In this document: positions 26,761 to 35,932 of the stretch, in pieces | How positions within the stretch are numbered: position 1 is the stretch's first letter | Layout: each line of letters begins with the position of its first letter | NCBI GenBank assembly: GCA_000828835.1 | Contig: AP014633.1 | Coordinates: 1,488,001 to 1,552,000, forward strand | Length of the DNA stretch: 64,000 nt | Reading direction: 5' to 3' | Source of the DNA: Thioploca ingrica | Lineage (GTDB): Bacteria > Pseudomonadota > Gammaproteobacteria > Beggiatoales > Beggiatoaceae | Program-made: the position numbers and the translations under genes | Notes under the pieces: model-generated | What the model was told of the DNA's origin: nothing | The model's input: the letters and a program-made list of their open reading frames with translations, nothing else | Databases searched by the model: none

Positions 26761-28029
26761 TTATTTTGAATTTTCTGATTTTAAATTCTCTGAGGTAGAT
26801 TGTTTTTTCCCACTTTTGTCATCTTGATTAACAAGCGTTTCATAGCGAGTATCCGGTAATACCCCATAAGGATTGACCATAAGAACTTTTGGTTTTTGAT
26901 TATTTCCGGTCGGTTGTACTGTCACGAGATAGGCCCGTTGCTGTTGTGGTTCTGACTCCGATGATGAAGAATCGGTGGTGTTATTTTCTTGATTATCAGC
27001 TTTTTCAAAGTTATCTTTAGTCTTTTTTTCTGATGATTCCGGCTTAGCTTTCTCGTCAATTGTTTCTGAATTTTTCGTTTGTATAGCTATTGTATAAGTG
27101 GCTTTTAAAGCAGTACCAGAATTAAAATCCATCCACGGCGTAATTTCAACTAATTGTTCTGGCTGCATAAATTCATTAAAATCACTCATGTTCTTAAATT
27201 CTTTTTCGCGCCGCTTAGTGAGAATAGTATTAACAAGATCTTCATTGAGCCCAGGTAATAACATTAATGCTTCTCGCGTAGCTAAATTGGGATTCACCTG
27301 ATAGCGATTCTGATTAGATCCGGAAAAGTTCTGATCAGATGCGGTAAAGACGGTAAAGGCGGCATCTATTTCAACACCTTTAAATGCTTCTGCAAAACCT
27401 TTGATAAGCAATAATTCTTCTACTGTCTCTATCTGACTATTACGCGGTTCATAAGGCGGTGATAACGTTTCATAATAGTCTTTTTCTGCACCATTAGTAC
27501 GTTTCAAATCGTCTGAATCAATCCAATCTTGCCAAGCATCTAATAGCGCTGCGATTTTATCAGGATCTTTACCAATCCGTTTTTCTAACAATTGACGCAT
27601 GCGTAGCTCTGGTAAACGAATATTAATTTTACCACCATGATCATAAATGCGAACGGTTACCGTATCCGGAATTGGATAAGCTAAATCTAGTACTCGTCCA
27701 TCAAAACGGTAACGTCTAGTTTTACGCTCGCTCAAAGGAACTTGTTGTCCTTGACCCGGTGGCTCGGGCATCGTATTAATAAGTAATTCCATTTGTGCAG
27801 CGGCTAATGCCTTGAGAGTATCATTCCAATTTTGTAATGCAAGTTTGTTGTAATATACTATCTGTGCAGACAAACGAGTCTCACTGGCTAATGTGGCTAC
27901 CATGGCAGTCACAATAATAAGAAACCATAATACAATGATAAGAATAGCACCGCTTTGTTGATTCAGGGTGGTTCGCTTAGAATGCCATTGGGTATAACTC
28001 GTTAATAATAATAAAATATTAAGTGTCAT
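26761..28029 (-). CDS. gspK: GspK-like minor pseudopilin of type II secretion
   Basis: A 422-residue protein with a prepilin-type start: a leader ending in NQQSG (cleavage after Gly27) followed by AILIIVLWFLIIVTAMVATLASE. As in true GspK, the usual Glu at mature position 5 is absent. The body contains the GspK fold with WQDWIDSD and two helix-hairpin-helix-like segments (NPNLATREALMLLPGLNEDLVNTIL). The last 100 residues are Lys/Glu/Ser-rich and divergent (ENNTTDSSSSESEPQQQR), longer than usual. It caps the pseudopilus tip with GspI and GspJ, but no other gsp genes are adjacent. Instead it follows rfbD by 3 bases. Confidence 0.85.
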   Translation of the reverse strand: MTLNILLLLTSYTQWHSKRTTLNQQSGAILIIVLWFLIIVTAMVATLASETRLSAQIVYYNKLALQNWNDTLKALAAAQMELLINTMPEPPGQGQQVPLSERKTRRYRFDGRVLDLAYPIPDTVTVRIYDHGGKINIRLPELRMRQLLEKRIGKDPDKIAALLDAWQDWIDSDDLKRTNGAEKDYYETLSPPYEPRNSQIETVEELLLIKGFAEAFKGVEIDAAFTVFTASDQNFSGSNQNRYQVNPNLATREALMLLPGLNEDLVNTILTKRREKEFKNMSDFNEFMQPEQLVEITPWMDFNSGTALKATYTIAIQTKNSETIDEKAKPESSEKKTKDNFEKADNQENNTTDSSSSESEPQQQRAYLVTVQPTGNNQKPKVLMVNPYGVLPDTRYETLVNQDDKSGKKQSTSENLKSENSK

Positions 28030-28032
28030 AAT

Positions 28033-28923
28033 CTAACGCATTAAACAAATTTTTAAAGCCTTATCCCAAGCGGGTAAAGCAATGCCAAAGGTATTTGCCA
28101 ATTTCTCGTTAGCTAATACCGAATACGCCGGGCGTTTTGCCGGAGTTGGATATTCAGCCGTCGTAATCGGTAAAAGACGTGGTTGCTTCTCAGCCGGTTC
28201 TATAATCATTTTAGCAAATTCATACCAACTGGTTTGTCCACCACAAGTCAAATGATAAATACCAATAAATTCTTCAATATCTTGAATAAATGGAGAAAAC
28301 AATTGCGCACTGAGACAAGCGGTTGCTTCTGCAATCAGCCGACTCCAAGTCGGTGCACCGATTTGATCATTAACCACTTTTAACTCTTCCCGTTCTTGAG
28401 CGAGGCGTTGCATAGTTAGTAAAAAATTTTTTCCTCGTAACCCATAAACCCATGCAGTACGTAAAATAAAATAACAACCACCTACCGCTTGAATCGCTTG
28501 TTCACCGGCTAACTTGCTGGCACCATAAACGCCTATCGGCTTGACCGGATCAAGTTCGGTATACGGTTGAGAATGTTGGCCATCAAACACATAATCCGTT
28601 GAATAATGAATTAAAATAGTATTTTTCAACCGTAAACTTTCTTCTGCTAAAATACCGGGAGCAGTACCATTAATTTGATAAGCTAACTGAGCTTCGGTTT
28701 CGGCTTTATCAACTGCCGTATAAGCAGCGGCATTAATAATCAGATCCGGTTTTATCTCACGTATCACTGGACGAATCGAATCAACCTGAGCCAAATCCAG
28801 GTCAATTTGATTATTTCTACCCGCAACAATAACTTGCCCCAAGGGTTGTAAACAACGAAGTAATTCCCAACCGACTTGTCCACTCGGACCAATTAATAAA
28901 ATCTTTTTATGAAATGGAGACAT
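28033..28923 (-). CDS. rfbD: dTDP-4-dehydrorhamnose reductase
   Basis: A 296-residue SDR-family enzyme reducing dTDP-4-keto-L-rhamnose to dTDP-L-rhamnose with NADPH. The Rossmann motif is GPSGQVGWELL, AAYTAVDKAE is diagnostic for RmlD, and YGASKLAGE holds the catalytic Tyr and Lys. The rfbA, B and C partners are absent from the neighbourhood. Its 3' neighbour gspK starts 3 bases after the stop. Confidence 0.94.
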   Translation of the reverse strand: MSPFHKKILLIGPSGQVGWELLRCLQPLGQVIVAGRNNQIDLDLAQVDSIRPVIREIKPDLIINAAAYTAVDKAETEAQLAYQINGTAPGILAEESLRLKNTILIHYSTDYVFDGQHSQPYTELDPVKPIGVYGASKLAGEQAIQAVGGCYFILRTAWVYGLRGKNFLLTMQRLAQEREELKVVNDQIGAPTWSRLIAEATACLSAQLFSPFIQDIEEFIGIYHLTCGGQTSWYEFAKMIIEPAEKQPRLLPITTAEYPTPAKRPAYSVLANEKLANTFGIALPAWDKALKICLMR

Positions 28924-29132
28924 TCTTCAATAATCCTTTACTCAGTTATCAGTGCAGACTAAACGGTTAGTTAATGCTAAATAATCGTTTAAATATGTTT
29001 TTTCAAGTACTTAAGTCTACGTCATCTTATTTATAATTAATTTTTTATAAAACAAAGTATTAATAAAATAGGGTCTCAAGTATTGTACAACAACTGTCTA
29101 AATGATTAATTGATAATTGACAACTGAATAAT

Positions 29133-29756
29133 ATGAAGAAAATTTCTTTACTGATTGGATTCGTGATTATTATTTTCAGTATTAGCTTAATAACTAACGA
29201 ACCTAAAAATTCAACTCCCTTAGCACCACCAACGAAAACCATTGCTAAATTCGCTTTTCACTTACCGATTATTCCAATCTATCTACAAAATGATCCGCGC
29301 TGGAAAAATGAACTCATTGGTGGCAGTCAACAAACTTTAGGGGCAGTCGGTTGTACCGTTTGTTGTGTGAGTATGGCATTGGCACATTATGGTATCGACT
29401 TACCACCACCGCAATTAAATGAATTACTCAAAGCCAATAATGGCTATACCTCACAAGGTTGGTTGAAATGGCAAACTATTTCTCAACTCACTCATTCACA
29501 AATTAATTTTACTATCTCCGCTCAACCCAAAACAGCCGTGATTGATGCTGCTCTACAATTAGGGCAACCCGTCATTGCCAAAATCCTTTTATATGGCATT
29601 TTTCCTCATTGGGTTTTGATAGTAGGCAAAAATGGCCCCGATTATTTAATTAAAGATCCCCTGGGAGATGGAAAATCTCTCACTAAATTCTCTCACCAAA
29701 ATCGTATTTATGCTATTCGTGTGGTTGAAAACAGTAACTCACTTCATAAGCCATGA
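29133..29756 (+). CDS. Exported C39-like papain-fold peptidase
   Basis: A 207-residue protein with an uncleaved-looking N-terminal hydrophobic segment (residues 5-21), then a peptidase C39-like domain. VPIYLQNDPRW-type opening (IPIYLQNDPRWKNELIGG), LGAVGCTVCCVSMAL with the catalytic Cys, HWVLIVG with the His, and IKDPLGDG with the Asp complete a credible triad. Such domains cut double-glycine leaders or cell-wall and surface proteins; no ABC transporter is fused or adjacent. The substrate is unknown. Confidence 0.8.
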   Translation: MKKISLLIGFVIIIFSISLITNEPKNSTPLAPPTKTIAKFAFHLPIIPIYLQNDPRWKNELIGGSQQTLGAVGCTVCCVSMALAHYGIDLPPPQLNELLKANNGYTSQGWLKWQTISQLTHSQINFTISAQPKTAVIDAALQLGQPVIAKILLYGIFPHWVLIVGKNGPDYLIKDPLGDGKSLTKFSHQNRIYAIRVVENSNSLHKP

Positions 29757-29771
29757 GTTTCCCGTTGTCAA

Positions 29772-29935
29772 AGGAGGAAATCCTTAACTTAATGGTCGTG
29801 ATGCTAAGCATGGGAAGCGGTGATAAGCGGATAAGACACTCGGTCATTGACACTTGTCAGCGACCGGCTCAGGTGAGACAATTGCCGTATCGGTTTGCCG
29901 TAGCCGTAACGCAACGATTTTAACTATCCGAACCA
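29772..29935 (+). other. Structured intergenic segment upstream of galE
   Basis: Between the peptidase gene and galE the DNA becomes less AT-rich and rich in stems. AAGGA-GGAAA-TCCTT lies near 29771-29785. CGGTC (29841-29845) pairs with GACCG (29862-29866) enclosing TGAC-ACTT-GTCA. CGG-TTTG-CCG is near 29891-29900. It may be a leader or small RNA; no known riboswitch consensus was recognised. Confidence 0.35.
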
Positions 29936-30022
29936 TTGGATCAAAATTTTATTCAATACTTCGGACTATCTAAAATAAAATTTATCGAGCAACTATAGTA
30001 CCTGATGACTTAAAGGAAAATC

Positions 30023-30994
30023 ATGAAAACGATTCTTATCGTGGGTGGCGCTGGTTATATTGGTTCACACATGGTTAAAATGCTAATGAGATCCGGTTAT
30101 CACGTCGTTACCTTAGATAATCTTGCTACTGGCTATCGTGATGCCGTTAGCGGAGGCGATTTTGTTTTTGGAGATACCGCTGATAAATTGGGCTTAGATA
30201 GCTTATTCAGTGGTTATACCATTGACGGGGTTATGCATTTTGCTTCATTTATTCAAGTCGGTGAATCCGTTCAACATCCCAGTAAATATTATCAAAATAA
30301 TGTAGCGGCTACCTTAAATCTGCTTGATGCGATGGTGGCTCACCATATACCCGCCTTAATCTTTTCTTCATCAGCGGCGATTTTTGGCGAACCGGCTTAT
30401 ACCCCCATTGATGAACAACATCCCAAACAGCCGATTAATCCTTATGGTTTATCTAAATGGATGATTGAACAAATTTTGGCTGATTACGATCAAGCTTATG
30501 GCTTAAAATCAGTTTGTTTACGCTACTTTAATGCGGCGGGTGCTGATCCAGAAGGGCAATTGGGCGAACGTCATGAGCCGGAAACGCATTTGATTCCTTT
30601 AGTTCTACAAGCCGCTTCGGGACGGCGCCAAGCGATTACCGTGTTTGGACAAGATTACGACACCCCCGACGGGACTTGTATTCGTGATTACATCCATATT
30701 AATGATTTATGCCAAGCTCATCTACTTGCTTTAGAATATTTATTCCAGGGAGGCAACAGTACGGCTTATAATTTGGGTAATGGTTCTGGTTTTTCAGTAA
30801 CCGAAGTCATTGAAGTCGCTAAACAAGTTACTCACAAACCGATTGAGGTGGTTATGGGAGAACGACGAATGGGCGATCCAGCCCGGTTAGTCGCTGATTC
30901 TAAACAAATTCAAACGCAATTAGGTTGGCAACCGCAGTACGCAGATTTAGCTACGATTGTGGCTCACGCTTGGCAGTGGGAAACCCGAACCTAG
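30023..30994 (+). CDS. galE: UDP-glucose 4-epimerase
   Basis: A 323-residue extended SDR that interconverts UDP-glucose and UDP-galactose. GGAGYIGSHMV binds NAD, FSSSAAIFGEP holds the catalytic Ser, and NPYGLSKWMIE has the Tyr-x3-Lys pair. YFNAAGADPEG and RDYIHINDL are diagnostic for GalE. TAAAGGAAA forms the RBS. gmhA follows after 12 bases, pointing to a surface-polysaccharide unit. Confidence 0.95.
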   Translation: MKTILIVGGAGYIGSHMVKMLMRSGYHVVTLDNLATGYRDAVSGGDFVFGDTADKLGLDSLFSGYTIDGVMHFASFIQVGESVQHPSKYYQNNVAATLNLLDAMVAHHIPALIFSSSAAIFGEPAYTPIDEQHPKQPINPYGLSKWMIEQILADYDQAYGLKSVCLRYFNAAGADPEGQLGERHEPETHLIPLVLQAASGRRQAITVFGQDYDTPDGTCIRDYIHINDLCQAHLLALEYLFQGGNSTAYNLGNGSGFSVTEVIEVAKQVTHKPIEVVMGERRMGDPARLVADSKQIQTQLGWQPQYADLATIVAHAWQWETRT

Positions 30995-31594
<600 letters not shown>

Positions 31595-31615
31595 TTCACT
31601 GTTTTTGATTGGTGC

Positions 31616-32377
31616 TTACATTTGTTCTTGATAACTTTTATAAAGTGCCAAAACCCTTCTCACATAACTTTTCGTTTCTTGGTAAGGCGGAATTTGATTC
31701 CCATAACGAATGACCGCGTTTTCGCCGGCATTATAACCGGCTAAAGCGAGATTCAAGTTATTATTAAACAACCCTAATAAGTAACGTAAATAGCGAGCAC
31801 CTCCATAGATGTTGGAAGTAGCGTCGGTACGATCGCTAACGCCAAAACGTTTAGCGGTGGCGGGCATGAGTTGCATCAATCCCACCGCACCTTTGGGAGA
31901 AACCGCTTGTGGATTATAAGCAGATTCAGTTTGAATAACGGCATGTAACAAAGCCGGTTCTAACTGGGTATAACTGGCTGCTTCTGCAACTAAATTCTGA
32001 TAATCTTGGTATTTATCATGGAGATCGGGGGATACATCTATACCGGAATAGACGTTACCGGTGAAGGAGGGAACGTTGCTACCCCCTTGATAGATTAATC
32101 GATAACGTGAATCTTTAGGATTATCAGTGAGATGAATTACATTATCATCATCAACAAAGCGGTAAATTTTTACGCTCCCGGTTGATTGAGAAGTGGGTTG
32201 CGGGTAAAGTTTGACAGTAGGACGGTGGCTAGGATGATTATCGGTATAATGTCGCACCCCATCGGTATCAACATAACTATAAATTTCACTGCTTTGTGCC
32301 GGTGATATTAGAATCTGAGCTAACATAATCATACCGAATAAGCAGAGCGGATCAAGAGTAAGTCTTTTCATTAACAC
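31616..32377 (-). CDS. Periplasmic lytic murein transglycosylase with two DUF4124 repeats
   Basis: A 253-residue exported protein. Signal peptide residues 1-29 end near QSSE. Two DUF4124-like segments follow (EIYSYVDTDGVRHYTDN at about 30-46 and KIYRFVDDDNVIHLTDN at about 69-85). The C-terminal SLT domain spans about 120-250 with the catalytic Glu in HAVIQTESAYNP, then GAVGLMQLMPATAKRFGV and LALAGYNAGENAV. It cleaves glycan strands with 1,6-anhydro ends. The DUF4124 units may bind cell-wall ligands (inference). Confidence 0.92.
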   Translation of the reverse strand: MLMKRLTLDPLCLFGMIMLAQILISPAQSSEIYSYVDTDGVRHYTDNHPSHRPTVKLYPQPTSQSTGSVKIYRFVDDDNVIHLTDNPKDSRYRLIYQGGSNVPSFTGNVYSGIDVSPDLHDKYQDYQNLVAEAASYTQLEPALLHAVIQTESAYNPQAVSPKGAVGLMQLMPATAKRFGVSDRTDATSNIYGGARYLRYLLGLFNNNLNLALAGYNAGENAVIRYGNQIPPYQETKSYVRRVLALYKSYQEQM

Positions 32378-32707
32378 TTCCTGTTGATAAGTTGCAATAG
32401 ATTGTTCAATTCATATCATAAATAGTGGTTATGGGATTATCTGTTACCAGACCGATTGGTTGAATGCAATGGTTCGGTCTTGGTTTGAATTTTCACTGTA
32501 ATCGTTTTTAATTATTCCTACCAAAATTGTTAACTTTAATAATAAGTTATTTAAGCTATCTCCATAATCACTTTAAATTATTTTTTACTACAAATTAAGA
32601 TTTATTGCAAATTAATTTTTTACCAATTTATCACATGCGATATCATCATTTATCATGCCAAGTAACCGATTACTCTAGCAGAAACGAAATCGTATGACTT
32701 CGGTTTT
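32378..32707. other. 330-bp AT-rich intergenic region
   Basis: No gene, strong palindrome or good promoter is seen. It lies between two minus-strand genes. Confidence 0.4.
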
Positions 32708-33799
32708 TTAAGGAGAAACATGATAAGCTGGACTTAAAGTGTGTACCGCCTCAACTAAAACTTTGACATGTTCAGGATTCACTTGTGGATGAATACCGTG
32801 TCCTAAATTAAATACATGTCCACTACCGCTACCGAAACTCGCTAAAATAGTGGCTACTTCCTCGCGAATTCGGGCTGGAGAAGCTTGTAAAATGCAGGGA
32901 TCCATATTACCTTGCAGTGCCACTTGATGCCCTATCCGTTTTCTGGCTATTCCAATGGGCAATTTCCAATCTAAACCAACCGCATCACAGCCCGTACCTG
33001 CTAACGCCTCCAACCATTCATTGCCCTCTTTGGTAAATAAAATAACTGGTATAGTTTGCCCTTCATGCTCTCGTATTAAATTAGTTACAATTTGTTGCAG
33101 GTAAGGTAAGGAAAAATCAAGATAATCTCGAGTTGTCAGAATACCACCCCAGGTATCGAAAATCATAATGACTTGAACCCCAGCCGCAATTTGCGCATTT
33201 AAATAAGCCGTTATAGCTTGGGTCAGTTTATCGAGTAAAGTATGCATGGCTACGGGTTGTTCAAACATTAAACCTTTGACCAGACTAAAATTTTTAGTTG
33301 TACCCCCCTCTACCATGTAAGTGGCTAAAGTCCAAGGGCTGCCAGCAAAACCAATTAAAGGGACACGTCCATCTAACTCCTGTCGAATTAAAGTTACCGC
33401 ATCCATCACGTAACGTAAAGTTTCATGGGGATCAGGTACACCTAAGTGTTTTATATCGCTGGCATTACGGATCGGTCGTTCAAAACTGGGGCCTTCGCCT
33501 TCACTAAAATAGAGACCTAATCCCATCGCATCCGGAATGGTAAGAATATCTGAAAATAAAATCGCGGCATCTAATGGAAAGCGGCGCAAAGGTTGTAAAG
33601 TTACTTCACAGGCTAACTCTGGCGTTTGGCATAAGGTCAGAAAATCTTTAACTCGGGCTCGAATTTCCCGATATTCTGGCAAATAACGTCCCGCTTGCCG
33701 CATTATCCATATGGGTGTTACATCAACGGCTTGACGTTGTAAAGCGCGTAACAACCGGTCATTTTGTAGAGATTTCATTATGATATGGTCACTATCCAT
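32708..33799 (-). CDS. hemE: Uroporphyrinogen decarboxylase
   Basis: A 363-residue enzyme removing four carboxyl groups from uroporphyrinogen III to give coproporphyrinogen III in haem synthesis. [17 protein letters not shown] is the N-terminal active-site signature and [17 protein letters not shown] the second. The ATG at 33799 overlaps the stop of the FimV-like gene as TAATG, suggesting coupling. An internal ATG at 33778 ([13 protein letters not shown]) matches the usual HemE start better, so the first 7 residues are uncertain. Confidence 0.95.
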   Translation of the reverse strand: MDSDHIIMKSLQNDRLLRALQRQAVDVTPIWIMRQAGRYLPEYREIRARVKDFLTLCQTPELACEVTLQPLRRFPLDAAILFSDILTIPDAMGLGLYFSEGEGPSFERPIRNASDIKHLGVPDPHETLRYVMDAVTLIRQELDGRVPLIGFAGSPWTLATYMVEGGTTKNFSLVKGLMFEQPVAMHTLLDKLTQAITAYLNAQIAAGVQVIMIFDTWGGILTTRDYLDFSLPYLQQIVTNLIREHEGQTIPVILFTKEGNEWLEALAGTGCDAVGLDWKLPIGIARKRIGHQVALQGNMDPCILQASPARIREEVATILASFGSGSGHVFNLGHGIHPQVNPEHVKVLVEAVHTLSPAYHVSP

Positions 33800-34788
33800 T
33801 AACGAGATGGTTTATCAGGTTGATCGAATTGCAATGGCATTTCTTCAAGCGGCTCAGAAAAAGTATAATTTTCCAACATCTCATTTTTAGCTAGGTTTCG
33901 TTTAACCGCTTTTTTCCGTAACCCCATTAATAATAAAACTGAAATAATAGTACCAATCGTCAATAAGGCAATTAGCTTTGGTGAAACCCAATTATTTAAT
34001 ACATAAGTCTCTTCTGGTTGAGAAGGTTCTCTGGTTATGGGGATAGTTGGTGAGGGTAGCTGTGTTTCTACCTCTGCAGTCGCCTTATTTTCAACTTCAG
34101 GAACCAATGCCAATTGGTTATTCGGCGATGCGGTGGGGCTAGTAGTAGCAGGGTTAGGTGATACCGATGGATTTTGTTGAGAAGGAGAGAGAACTTCTTG
34201 GGTAGGTGCTTGAGCGACATTCAACGGGGTGGTTGTTGAACTAGGCTCTGTAGTGGCTTGGTCTGGTTGAACCGTTGCAGCGGCAACACTATTGGTAGTG
34301 GATTGTGTCACTTCTTGAGGAGAAGTTGTCTTTAATGCGGCTGCTTTTGCAGAGGAAACTTGAAGTTCCTCGGTTGGTTGAGAAGCAGTTTTCTCAGCTG
34401 TTGGCGGTGTTATGGGTGGGCAAACAATCTTTTTTTGCCGACGATTTTGCCATTCTTTATTTTGTCTATTTAATTCTGCTATCGCTTTTTCAGGGGTAAA
34501 GGCTTGTATTTCAGTTAGCGAAGGAATGCGTAGGGTTTCACCTAGTTTTAACGAGTTAAAATTACATGGCACACTAAAAGCATGAGAATTAGCCTGCTGC
34601 AAAGCCAGTACCACTTGATGCCGACTCACCGAAGGAGGACTCACTTTGCCAGCAATCGTCCACAGCATATCTCCGGCTTTAATCGGTCCGTAAGTGTGGG
34701 TTTCTTCAGCGGATATTGGAGTAACCCCATACCCAACTAAACTAGCATAACTCAATATAATTGCTAATATTAAATTGAATTGTCGCAC
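33799..34788 (-). CDS. FimV-like protein with N-terminal FimV/LysM-type domain
   Basis: A 329-residue protein. A signal peptide (1-27) is followed by the FimV N-terminal domain ([17 protein letters not shown], then [10 protein letters not shown] and [11 protein letters not shown], residues about 33-105), which includes a LysM-like peptidoglycan-binding fold. A long Thr/Ser/Pro/Gln-rich region (130-260) leads to a membrane span (about 273-293) and a short basic then acidic cytoplasmic tail. Pseudomonas FimV links peptidoglycan to type IV pilus assembly and Pil-Chp signalling at the pole. This protein is much shorter and lacks the TPR part, so it may do only the wall-anchoring job. Confidence 0.8.
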   Translation of the reverse strand: MRQFNLILAIILSYASLVGYGVTPISAEETHTYGPIKAGDMLWTIAGKVSPPSVSRHQVVLALQQANSHAFSVPCNFNSLKLGETLRIPSLTEIQAFTPEKAIAELNRQNKEWQNRRQKKIVCPPITPPTAEKTASQPTEELQVSSAKAAALKTTSPQEVTQSTTNSVAAATVQPDQATTEPSSTTTPLNVAQAPTQEVLSPSQQNPSVSPNPATTSPTASPNNQLALVPEVENKATAEVETQLPSPTIPITREPSQPEETYVLNNWVSPKLIALLTIGTIISVLLLMGLRKKAVKRNLAKNEMLENYTFSEPLEEMPLQFDQPDKPSR

Positions 34789-34907
34789 TGTAATAACCTA
34801 TGAGTTGAAGTAGCAATGAAGCGTAAGTCTCGTTAGAATAACCAAAAAGCAAACGGTAAATATTATAACCGATTCTGTTTTGAAAAATGGCGGTTTATTC
34901 TAATGAG

Positions 34908-35735
34908 TTAATGAATGCACAAATTATCCTCAGCCGGATCCACATAAGCTAATTGTTGTGATGGATAAGAAATTAACCCATTACGGCTTACCGTGACGAG
35001 AACCGTTGAAGTTGGATGTGAGCCGCAGCCGATCTGCCGCTTAGTATACAACAGTATTTGATAATCTTTATCGGTTGAGACCACCTGAGTATCTTCAATT
35101 CGATTGACATAATAACGATACTTAGGATTAAGAGTTTGATTATACTGAGCTTGAAACGGGGTTGCCATTAAAGCATAACTTAATGCCTCTTGTGCAGAGT
35201 CGATCGGTGCAAACAGTCTTTGAAGTTCATCTAAATTTTTAAGTAATTGAAATTTTTCATCTTTCCAGATAACATACCGTCGATAATAACTCGGTTTACC
35301 TTGATGTTGAGTCATGTAACCTTCCCGTTCCATTTTCTCAACCACGGGAGGGGTTTGAAAAATGATACAAGCTATCAGTGGATAAAGGGGTGTTACTGCT
35401 CCCCAAAGTGGATTGGGTAATTCCAACTGATCACATCCCATTTGAGTGCGTAAATTATCACAACCACTCAGCACTTGAGTCTGAGTTTGCTGACACTGAA
35501 AGCGATTCAAGAGCGTATTGATATCCATTTGAATCGGGGGACGTGAATGATTAATCAATTGCGGTAACGGGGAAGATAAGTCATTTTTTTGAGGTGGTTG
35601 TGCTGAGGTTACCACCTCATTAGCCGGCGTTGTTATTGTTTTCTTGGAATCAATGGTGGTGGTCTCTTTAGTTGCAAAACAGCTCGTTAATAATACCAAT
35701 AAAGTCCCAATCAAGCTCAGATTTTTCATAACCAA
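34908..35735 (-). CDS. Hypothetical lipoprotein
   Basis: A 275-residue protein with a lipoprotein signal (hydrophobic 8-16, lipobox LTSC with lipidated Cys19). A Thr/Ser/Pro-rich linker (20-70) precedes a folded domain with six further cysteines in CQQTQTQVLSGCDNLRTQMGC, LIACII, IGCGSH and NLCIH, which could form disulfides. No family was recognised. The domain ends a few residues after the last Cys. It stands alone upstream of the FimV-like gene in the same direction, 119 bases away. Confidence 0.7.
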   Translation of the reverse strand: MVMKNLSLIGTLLVLLTSCFATKETTTIDSKKTITTPANEVVTSAQPPQKNDLSSPLPQLINHSRPPIQMDINTLLNRFQCQQTQTQVLSGCDNLRTQMGCDQLELPNPLWGAVTPLYPLIACIIFQTPPVVEKMEREGYMTQHQGKPSYYRRYVIWKDEKFQLLKNLDELQRLFAPIDSAQEALSYALMATPFQAQYNQTLNPKYRYYVNRIEDTQVVSTDKDYQILLYTKRQIGCGSHPTSTVLVTVSRNGLISYPSQQLAYVDPAEDNLCIH

Positions 35736-35820
35736 TTCACTCTTTAAATAAAAATACCCAGACGATTTTCTTTTAGTAGTGCTAAACTAGCGGTAATGTT
35801 AACCATTTAGCCATGTGGCA

Positions 35821-35870
35821 ACAAGGAGTTGTAACCCTTTGTTACTCTAAAATAACTCTCTCTTTAACAC
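35821..35870 (+). promoter_or_regulatory. 50-bp element shared with the phaC upstream region
   Basis: These 50 bases match 57018-57067 at 38 positions, ending in the identical stretch CTCTCTTTAACAC (here preceded by CTAAAAT). An ATGTTAAC also precedes both. The element lies 63-90 bases before the likely start codons of the MaoC-Pta gene, and its position inside the longest open frame argues against the upstream start. Confidence 0.6.
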
Positions 35871-35932
35871 GACCGCTTATCTTGCTTGGAAAACACTTTC
35901 ATAGGATAACCCTTGTTACGAGTAATTTAAAT

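Noticed and set aside
35813..35932. N-terminal extension of the MaoC-Pta protein
   Set aside because: The extension is not conserved with the MaoC start and contains the element shared with the phaC upstream DNA.
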